From Aurantiochytrium sp. KH105 (Eukaryota > Sar > Bigyra > Thraustochytrida > Thraustochytriidae), in the NCBI GenBank assembly GCA_003116975.1, contig BGKB01000057.1:310001-374000 (forward strand): DNA of 64,000 nt, written 5' to 3'. Both the position numbers and the translations under genes were made by a program. The notes beneath the pieces were generated by a model, which saw nothing but the letters and a program-made list of their open reading frames with translations, was not told where the DNA came from and did not search any database. Within the stretch, counting starts at the first letter, position 1. Each line of letters begins with the position of its first letter. Below are positions 57,056 to 64,000 of this stretch, piece after piece.

Positions 57056-58636
57056 ATGGCGCGGCGCGGGGGCGGGCTCGGCGCCGCGGAGCTGCTGCGC
57101 GGCGTGCTCTCCGAGGACGTGGACGCGGCGCGGGCGGCCGACGACAAGGACGAGTCCGCCGAGGTCGCGAGCTTCGCGCCGCGGCTCGACGCCGCGCCGG
57201 CGCAGCCGCGGCCCCGCGCGAGGGGGAAGCGCAGCGTCGCGCGCGGAGCGCTGGCGCGCGTCTTCGAGCGGGAGCGCGAGGACGCCCGGCGCAGGGAACG
57301 GCCTCGCGCAGGGTCGGCGGCATCGACGGGATCGTCGGCGGCGTCGTCGACCTCCTCGTCGTCGTCCTCGGCGGCGTCCTCTGCGGCGGCCAGCTCGCGG
57401 AAAACGCGAACCCGGGAGGAGCAGGGCCACCGTGGTGGGGGTGGGGACGAGGATGCAGAGCTTGCGAGGCGGCGAGCCTTGATCCGCGAAAAACTTTTGG
57501 CGCAAAACGCAACGCAGGATCCCGATGCGTCCCGAAAACACGAGCAAAAACGCGTCATTCAGCTGCCGAGCGTCTCGGTGCGCAAGCCTAATGAGGACGC
57601 ATCTGGGGCTGCGGCGGTGGCAGAGGATGGGGAGGAGGAGGATCGATTGGCCGAAGCAAGGCAGCGACGGCTGGCACTTTTGCGAAAAAAGCAAGCGGCT
57701 GCCTCAGACTCGGACTCGGACTCGGACTCGGACTCGGATGCCAAAACCGGCGACGTTGCGAACAATCGCGCAAGGGAACATGCCCTCGAGGCGCAAGATC
57801 ATCTCGCAGAGAAGATGCATTCGAGTCTTGAAGCGGGTTCCTCTCGATCAAAAGCGTCTTTTCAAGGGCAAAGCAAGCCAAGACCTGAGTCGCCATCGGC
57901 TTCGTCGACCTCTTCCTCAGAATCGTCGTCGTCCTCTTCTTCTTCGTCTGGATCTTCGTTGTCATCATCAGCAAACGCGGAAGATGCGCGCATGGTTCGA
58001 CCGATGTTTGTGCCCAAAAAACAGCGGGTCATCGATGCAGAGCGAGCCAAGCAAGAGGCTGAGGAAGCGAAGGAGCGCGCTGCGCGAGATGAAGCGAGGA
58101 AAACGCGACGAAAAGAGACGCGCAAGACGATCACAGCAGAAGTTCGGCAACGCGCTCTCGCCGCCGAATCGCAAACAAGTGAGTTGAAGCGCTCACTGCA
58201 CAACACACGGCGCGACGAAATGGTCGATGATACCGATGGAGTCGACGAAGAAGGCGAGTTCAAGGCGTGGGAGCTGCGCGAGATGAAGCGATTGAAACGA
58301 GCACGCGACAAGGCAAATATGCGCGAGGAACAAGCAAAGGATACGGCACGGCGACGTGCTTTGACGGACGCCGAGCGCGAGGCCGAGGACGCTATACTGG
58401 TCCAAGAAGGTGTTCGTAAGGACGGTGACAAGAGTTTAAAGAGGGCGAACAAGGGCATGTTTTATATGGATGACGACGCTTTGGAAGGATCCTCCGATGT
58501 GCGTCTTCGCGAAGCTCAAGGTGAAACACAGGACGACCGACTTCGCGCCATGGAGCGCGCTATTCGAAAATCGCGTGACGCTGATCGCGCTCAGGCTCAG
58601 GGAAAGAGGTCGAGACGCGAGACACGGGATGCCTAG
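57056..58636 (+). CDS. MFAP1: MFAP1-like spliceosome protein
   Basis: About 526 residues from ATG 57056. MFAP1/Spp381-related proteins belong to the spliceosomal B complex. The diagnostic stretches are MVRPMFVPKKQRV, then a long Arg/Glu helix, EFKAWELREMKRLKRARD and KGMFYMDDDALE. The N-terminal half is low-complexity: a Ser tract, an SD repeat (about residues 220-230) and an EED cluster. The usual C-terminal motif after the FYMDDD block (NFGRSGRTKYTHL type) is missing; the protein ends in a basic helix instead. The frame is open far upstream, but that reads through GC-rich repeats and the deformylase. Confidence 0.8.
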   Translation: MARRGGGLGAAELLRGVLSEDVDAARAADDKDESAEVASFAPRLDAAPAQPRPRARGKRSVARGALARVFEREREDARRRERPRAGSAASTGSSAASSTSSSSSSAASSAAASSRKTRTREEQGHRGGGGDEDAELARRRALIREKLLAQNATQDPDASRKHEQKRVIQLPSVSVRKPNEDASGAAAVAEDGEEEDRLAEARQRRLALLRKKQAAASDSDSDSDSDSDAKTGDVANNRAREHALEAQDHLAEKMHSSLEAGSSRSKASFQGQSKPRPESPSASSTSSSESSSSSSSSSGSSLSSSANAEDARMVRPMFVPKKQRVIDAERAKQEAEEAKERAARDEARKTRRKETRKTITAEVRQRALAAESQTSELKRSLHNTRRDEMVDDTDGVDEEGEFKAWELREMKRLKRARDKANMREEQAKDTARRRALTDAEREAEDAILVQEGVRKDGDKSLKRANKGMFYMDDDALEGSSDVRLREAQGETQDDRLRAMERAIRKSRDADRAQAQGKRSRRETRDA

Positions 58637-59007
58637 TGGCACGGTCCGAACTTGAGCTCGTGAGGGCTCATTTCACGACGCGTCTCTCTCAGAGAGAGAG
58701 AGAGAGAGAGAGAGAATCTTGCGCAACGTAGTTTTGCTGTTGAGTTTTAGAAAGAAGAAATGACGAAAGAAACAAAGAAATTGAAACGAGAATCAGATAA
58801 CGAGCCCACCATCGAATTTATATTTATCCTTGTCTGAGGTGAAGCGCATTCATGGTCAGTTGTCGAAGAAGGACGCTTTCGCCACGCAAAAAAAGAAAAT
58901 CACTGCGAGGATAGCAGGTCGGTCGGTTGAGACCGGCAGAAGGTTCTCGCCGCCCCCTCCCCCAGGTCGGCAAGGCACCTTGCAAAAACAGTGCAGAGGC
59001 TCGTGGA
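58637..59007. other. Convergent intergenic region with GA repeat
   Basis: About 370 bases between gene ends, with a GA dinucleotide array (58690-58715) and AT-rich sequence. No gene recognised. Confidence 0.5.
58690..58715. repeat. GA dinucleotide repeat
   Basis: Thirteen CA/GA units just downstream of MFAP1. Confidence 0.85.
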
Positions 59008-61086
59008 TCAGTAACTGTTTGGTGCGAGCGAGACGGGACACTTTTTGTAGCAATGATATTTGCGTGGGCAGTTTCGAGAACGTTCTCCTTGGCAGCAACA
59101 TAGTTGTTTGCAAAAAGGGCAACCCGTCTCGAAAACGTTTTGCCCGTGCTCCTCACGCATCTTCTCGCTGCATTTCCGGCAGTAAATGTTGGGGCAACGA
59201 GGGCAAAGCACGACCTTTTTCCGAAGGTTACCGCAGCGATGGCACGAGGAGCGATGGGTCGAGCTCTGGACCTTGATCGACTCATTGCCGTCGGCGCCAA
59301 TGTTGATTTTGGGACGATGCAGGCTGTAATCCTTCTTGAGCTCGCCCTTGCAGTAGCGACGATGTGGACCAAGGCCCTTTTTACTAAAGTAGCCGAGACA
59401 CTTGTCGCACTGGAGCTGTTCGTTGACGCGATTGTTGTTGCTTCCGTTAAGAGGCGCGACAATGACTCGCGCAGGTGCGCGAGGCACTCGCGACTCGTCC
59501 TGACCTTGGGAATAGGGATGGCCCGCACCGGCCTGCGCGGCGTACGCGCCAAAGTTGAGATTGCTCGCAGCAGCTCCCGACGCGCCAGCAAAAGTGTTGG
59601 TTGAGGTATTGGTCGAGGCGTTGGTCGAGGTCGACGCCGAGGCCGACGACATAGGTGGAATGGGCCGCTGGACGAGGGCGGAAGCTCCAGGAGCTGAGTC
59701 TGCTGCGTTGTTGACGGACATTTTCCACGAGCGGACAAAGATTGCCTCGTTGGAATTGGGCTCCACAGAACCCGAAGTGGAGAACTGAAGGAGGGCGTCG
59801 AGGTATTTGAGTGAGTCGATGGTGGTTTGGGGAAAATCGGGCTCGCTTTCGAGCGTTGTGTTCGAGTGGTACTGCTGCCAGTACTCGCGCTCTCGGTACC
59901 AGAGAAGCATCGTGCGCAGCAAGGAGGTGTACATGGACGCCTGAAGGCGGGAGATGCGGAGGTCAGCTTCAAGGTTCGAGCTTGAGACGCGAGATCGAAT
60001 CCAGTTGATGGTTTCAAAGAGAAGCGACTCGAAATGCGGGTAGCGAAAGCGAGTCGGGGCCATGAGACGGCGCTCCATGGCGTAAATATCCATGTGCGTA
60101 GGCAAGGCCAAAGGCATGAGGATGTTGGAACCAAAGATGATCGAATCCTCGGGGTAAAAGGTGCCGATGATCCAGCCCGGGGGGATGTAGGCACTTGCGC
60201 CGGCCTCGAGCTCCATCTTGTCGCAGCGATCGACGAGTCCACCAAAGAACTGGAACTTCATGTTGCCCGCAGCGACCCACTGCTCAAACTTTTGCACATT
60301 GGACGTCGATGGCTCGACGAGGTAGATCCACATGGCACCGGAAGCGACGTAAAAGTAGCTGGCAGAGCCGCCATAGGGAATGAAAAAGTCCGAATAGCAA
60401 CCCGAGGTGCACATGGTGCAAAAGAGAGGGGTTTCCAAGGGCCGGACCGGGCTCTTTGCCATCTTGTTGTCGGAATTCACCGAAGATTCGCTCATGGAGC
60501 CCTTGCTGGGATCAACTTTAATTTTCCCGCCCGCGCCTTCAGACTTCCACTGTGAGGCAACGCCGATGGTGCTTCTGAACTTGAAGTCTGCAGTGAGCTC
60601 CATGCGCCAAGAGGCGGCGGCATGCGCAGCGCCGCCATCGTAGCCGAGTAGCACACCTGAGGTTCCGATGGATCCCTCGACGGTTTTTTGCTGTTCAGGA
60701 CCGTAGACCATGTGGCGCAAGTCGAGGTCGAGCCAGAAGTCTGGTAGACGCACGAGATCCGAAAGTGGGGTCTTGCGCACGTTAAAGCTGACGGAATTGA
60801 GCTCAGTCTTGTCGGTATTTTCGCGTGCCACGACGTCCTCGAGATACAAGACCCACTCGCGAAAGGGAAGGATGATTTCGCGCTCCTCCGTGTACTGGAG
60901 CACGGTGACGAGGCAATCGGCGCCTACGACGTCGACGAGATCGGACGGCTCAGTGTTGGCCGGGGGCATGGACTGACCAGGGATGTTGGTGCCTTCGCGG
61001 CAGAGTACCGGGCGCGAGAGGTCGGGGCCAGCATCGCGTTGGAGCTCCTCTGCGGCCACCTCATTGTACGGCGGCGCCGTGGACAT
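59008..61086 (-). CDS. Catalytically dead JmjC protein with C-terminal zinc fingers
   Basis: About 692 residues from ATG 61086. The JmjC region (about residues 215-350) aligns with KDM2/KDM7 demethylases: CYSDFFIPYGGSASYFYVASG, KFQFFGGLVDRC, IPPGWIIGTFYPEDSIIFGSN and FRYPHFE. The iron ligands are gone: the HxD position reads FIP (near 234) and the distal His position reads Ile (GWII, near 302), so it should not demethylate histones. After a low-complexity linker come a C2HC finger (CDKCLGYFSKKG, near 555) and a cysteine-rich domain (about 615-685: CHRCGNLRKKVVLCPRCPNIY, CPFCKQLCCC) resembling the zf-4CXXC_R1 domains of CDCA7 and plant KDM3-type proteins. Likely a chromatin reader or scaffold. 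Confidence 0.85.
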   Translation of the reverse strand: MSTAPPYNEVAAEELQRDAGPDLSRPVLCREGTNIPGQSMPPANTEPSDLVDVVGADCLVTVLQYTEEREIILPFREWVLYLEDVVARENTDKTELNSVSFNVRKTPLSDLVRLPDFWLDLDLRHMVYGPEQQKTVEGSIGTSGVLLGYDGGAAHAAASWRMELTADFKFRSTIGVASQWKSEGAGGKIKVDPSKGSMSESSVNSDNKMAKSPVRPLETPLFCTMCTSGCYSDFFIPYGGSASYFYVASGAMWIYLVEPSTSNVQKFEQWVAAGNMKFQFFGGLVDRCDKMELEAGASAYIPPGWIIGTFYPEDSIIFGSNILMPLALPTHMDIYAMERRLMAPTRFRYPHFESLLFETINWIRSRVSSSNLEADLRISRLQASMYTSLLRTMLLWYREREYWQQYHSNTTLESEPDFPQTTIDSLKYLDALLQFSTSGSVEPNSNEAIFVRSWKMSVNNAADSAPGASALVQRPIPPMSSASASTSTNASTNTSTNTFAGASGAAASNLNFGAYAAQAGAGHPYSQGQDESRVPRAPARVIVAPLNGSNNNRVNEQLQCDKCLGYFSKKGLGPHRRYCKGELKKDYSLHRPKINIGADGNESIKVQSSTHRSSCHRCGNLRKKVVLCPRCPNIYCRKCSEKMREEHGQNVFETGCPFCKQLCCCQGERSRNCPRKYHCYKKCPVSLAPNSY

Positions 61087-64000
61087 CTTCTTTATTGGCC
61101 GATGCGCTGCGCTGGCCGGGCGTGAACAGGTCTTTGCAAGAGTTGAGGTAGAAGTAGTTGTAGTGGCAAGAGCAGGATACTTGGGTCTGCGGCGCGGTGC
61201 GCACCGTCCCTGCGGCGCAGGAGCTGCACGAACTTGCTCGCGTGCTCGCTCCGGCGCGCGAGTTGCGGGCCTTGAGCGGGCGCCGGTGCCTCGGGCTTTA
61301 CCCCGCTGGTCTTTGCGCAGCACGAGCGACGCGGCGCTCGCTCGCTCGCGCGCGCGCGTGCGCAGTGAGAGTGAGTGCTCCTCGGTGGGGGCTCGTTCCC
61401 TGATCTCGGAGCCGCCGACGGAGGCGACGAGGACGCACGCGGCGCGGCGAGAGCGGGCGCGGAGGAGAGCGCGGAGGGGGGTGCTGGCTGGGCGTGGGCA
61501 ACGCCGCAGCGGCGCGTGCTGGCTGGGCGCGCGGTCGGCCGGGCTGGGCTGGGCTTTCTTTGCTTGTTTGTTTCTTTCTTTCTTTGTTTCTCTTTGGTTG
61601 CTGCGATTGGATTGTCCACTGTCACGTCGGATGCCCAAGGTGGCACCTGGCTTTGTGCACTTGTGGACATTTTTGTTCTACTTGGGAGCGTGTACCGCAA
61701 GTCGGCACTTGCGAGAGGGTTTTTTCCATCGACCACTCGACAACTCAGCATCTCGACAACTCGACTCGCTCGACTGATCAACGCCACATCTTCGTCCCGC
61801 TCTCTCTAGAGGGACGGGACCGGGGGATCGTACGCAGGACGCACCAGCAGTGCGAAGCGAGAGACAGCAGCAGCACCCTGCGGAATCGAAAAGCCAGCCG
61901 CAGCCGCAATACAAGTGCTTGGTCGCTGAACCATCCAGCTACTGCTACTATACTACATCTGTCTGCTGCTGGTCTGTATAACGTTGATAATGTCTACATT
62001 GCTGATGTGTGCAAAACAAGCTGGCTGACTACACCGCTAGGTACTTGATGAGTCTGCAAATCACTTTGAGAGCTCTACAGGTGAGCGCGTTTGCTGTCAT
62101 CGAAATGCAACCGCAAGAAGCGGCAGCCACGTACACGCAAAATTGACATGAGCTTGAGGAAGTGGATCTTCTTTGGCTCTACTTTACGGGATCTGCATTC
62201 GAAGGCAACAAGACCCGGTGATGATTGCAAGGGAAAAGCCCTGCAGTCCTTCATGCTCGTTTTGCTCATCGTAAGAGAGCCTGAGGGAAATCTCTGCCGT
62301 TTCTCGTCGCGCGCAGGTCTCGAAATGACTTTGCGGGTCGGAAAGTTGTGAAACATCGATTTTCGCACATGCTTTCGACAGCACTTTCATGAAATTTGCT
62401 CATTGTCGCTGCCAACATTCACCTTGCCCGGATTCAGCCTTTCCTATAGACCACAATCAGGTTGGAAAAGGCACGTCTGAAGGCGCGCGCGCGCGCGAGA
62501 AAGAGACAGAAAGAATGATGTGAACGGTTCTCGTCTTTGATTCTTTCGTGGACGAGACAGGTTAACATCGCAGCGTTGCAACACTCGTCGCAGACAAGGC
62601 CGCATGCATACGTACTAGGCCTAGGCCTATGTCTACCTTGCGTAACACGACACGCCCACTAGGATAAGAGCGAACAACTAAAAATTTCAATGCATTCACA
62701 GAAATGTAGGCCAATGGGTGCTCTTCTTTGATGCTCATAACGCAAGGAAAGCGCGCCTTGACGAGGCAGCCGCAGAGTTGCCGAGCAGCCGCAAGAGTCG
62801 CTAGCAAGCATAACAAGAGTTGTCAAGCAGCCGGAAGATGCGCCGAGCAAGTGCAAGTAGAGTTGTCAAGCAACCGAGAATGTTGTCTTGTCCCGATCTT
62901 TCCTGTCTTCGTGAAGAGCCAATGTTGTTCTTGGCGATGTGGGTGTTGCTGCTGCTGGTGACGATGCTTGTACTGATGCGAGACGTTATTTGGGCCCGAG
63001 CAATCGATGGTGGTTGAACGATCTTTGAGAAAAGTTGGAACGTGGATACCAACGACCAAAATCCGCGTTGCGCAGATCTCCATTTTACTTGCAAACGGAA
63101 CAGGTCGGCCAATACTTTTGGGTCGCAGTCAGCTCAATTATTTGTCCTGGGGCCGGGCGGCTGCGAGCAACGACGCGACGGTGCATGCATGTTCCGCATC
63201 AAGCTGATCTTTCCTAACGGTCGCTCCGCCCGGACGGACAAACCTGAGACGGAGGCCAGAGCGGAACCTATGGCACGCGCCACGGTGCCGAGTAAGTAAA
63301 GTAAGGAAAGTTTCTCTCATGTATAGCACTACATGCCAGCGAGCGAGCGTGCGAGCGAGGGAGGGATGGAAGGAGGGAAGAGGGGAGGGAGGCGCCCGTG
63401 CAGAAGTTGACGTTACTACAATGGCACGATAAAGATTGCTCGGTGCTCTGCGGTACGATCTGCCAAGGCAGCTACCTGCTGCTACTACCACTGCCAGCGT
63501 CAACAGGACCGAGCCAAACTTGATGCGTCGCTTGCCGTGCACCGCTTGCCTGGCTGACGAACTTACTATTATTCCTGCCTCGATTCGCAGTGAGTGATGT
63601 ATTCCCCTGACTCAATCGCACACCCACTCGGGCCATAGCTCACCTCTTACTCACTCGCGATCCACCAGACGTACCGGCGACGTCTCTCTGGAGCTCAATT
63701 GCCTCCTGCATTGCGCCCGTGGCTCCGTGCGAAACACTTGCAAGCTGGCTGGCTTACACCTGGTCCCCGTCGTCCTGACCTTTCTTCCACTACAGCTGCC
63801 AACTTGAAACCTTGCCCTTCTGTGGGCCTCGTTCCAACTCGCACACGCCCGAGGTCTTTCACTCGGTCTTTAGCTTGATCGTGTCCGCAGCCGCTGGCCG
63901 TGGCACGACGTGCATGTCTCCGGCCCCGGCCTCGGTCCCGGTCCCGCCGCGGGAGTGCGATCCTTGCTGCAGCGTGCTGAGGTTTGCTGCAGCCGGCTCT
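61087..64000. other. Gene-poor right end
   Basis: 2.9 kb with no supported gene. Its left end is the JmjC promoter. Short open frames exist on both strands but none has a recognisable domain or clear splice sites. Around 62775-62880 three imperfect copies of GAGTTGYCRAGCARCCG occur. Near 63340-63400 lie GAGC- and GGAGG-rich tracts. An exon of a gene lying mostly beyond the window cannot be excluded. Confidence 0.45.
62775..62877. repeat. Three imperfect 17-base repeats
   Basis: GAGTTGYCRAGCARCCG-like copies beginning near 62775, 62816 and 62861, spaced about 41-45 bases, with partial copies of AGCAAG between them. Confidence 0.55.

Noticed and set aside
56610-57694. Upstream extension of the deformylase frame to about 580 codons
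   Set aside because: It reads through a good GT-AG intron and overlaps MFAP1 on the other strand; the spliced model restores a normal deformylase N-terminus.
1-64000. tRNA, rRNA, CRISPR or transposon sequences
   Set aside because: I looked for tRNA B-box patterns, rRNA-like blocks, spaced repeats and transposase or integrase motifs and found none I could support.

Overview
This is nuclear DNA from a GC-rich, intron-poor eukaryotic microbe. There are no bacterial operons or ribosome binding sites. Genes alternate strands, often in divergent or tightly convergent pairs, most are one long open frame, and the few introns supported here are short GT-AG introns (75, 127 and 147 nt). The gene set includes a class I-like PI3-kinase, a calcium-dependent protein kinase with four EF-hands, a Bardet-Biedl (BBS6/MKKS) chaperonin-like protein, exocyst, TRAPP, APC/C, CST and spliceosome subunits, a peptide deformylase and cytochrome b5-acyl-CoA dehydrogenase fusions. 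I infer a flagellated protist, most plausibly a stramenopile such as a labyrinthulomycete; that placement is not proven by the window.

Layout. 1-2.9 kb: PI3-kinase, cut by the left edge. 3.2-6.5 kb: tandem pair of reverse-strand cytochrome b5-acyl-CoA dehydrogenases. 6.9-8.9 kb: RGS-like protein, convergent with APC2 (8.9-11.3 kb). 12.1-12.9 kb: glutaredoxin-like membrane protein with an unresolved 3' end. 13.4-15.0 kb: Baeyer-Villiger-type monooxygenase, then a 1.8 kb repeat-rich gap. 16.8-18.6 kb: coiled-coil protein. 19.3-22.6 kb: C2/ankyrin protein. 22.8-23.3 kb: two-exon TRAPPC4. 23.8-26.8 kb: tRNA hydroxylase-pseudouridine synthase fusion. 28.6-30.0 kb: polyglutamine protein. 31.5-31.6 kb: assembly gap. 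31.6-33.3 kb: CDPK. 33.6-35.3 kb: BTB-like/Tubby protein. 36.2-37.3 kb: two-exon peroxisomal-type carrier. 37.6-40.2 kb: NOXRED1-like reductase and nucleoredoxin. 40.6-44.4 kb: CTC1-like telomere protein. 44.8-50.4 kb: tandem pair of mitochondrial MoxR-VWA ATPases. 50.8-53.6 kb: EXO84. 53.8-55.5 kb: BBS6. 56.0-56.7 kb: two-exon peptide deformylase, divergent from MFAP1 (57.1-58.6 kb). 59.0-61.1 kb: JmjC/zinc-finger protein. 61.1-64.0 kb: no gene recognised.

Functional threads. Peroxisomal lipid metabolism is suggested by the two dehydrogenases ending in AKL, a monooxygenase ending in ARL and a PMP34/ANT1-like carrier. Membrane traffic is represented by EXO84 and TRAPPC4. The most unusual proteins are a JmjC protein lacking all the expected iron ligands joined to a cysteine-rich zinc domain, a fusion joining two tRNA anticodon-loop modification enzymes, a BTB-like/Tubby chimera, and the duplicated single-chain MoxR-VWA proteins. 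Family assignments rest on motifs read by eye; no search was run.
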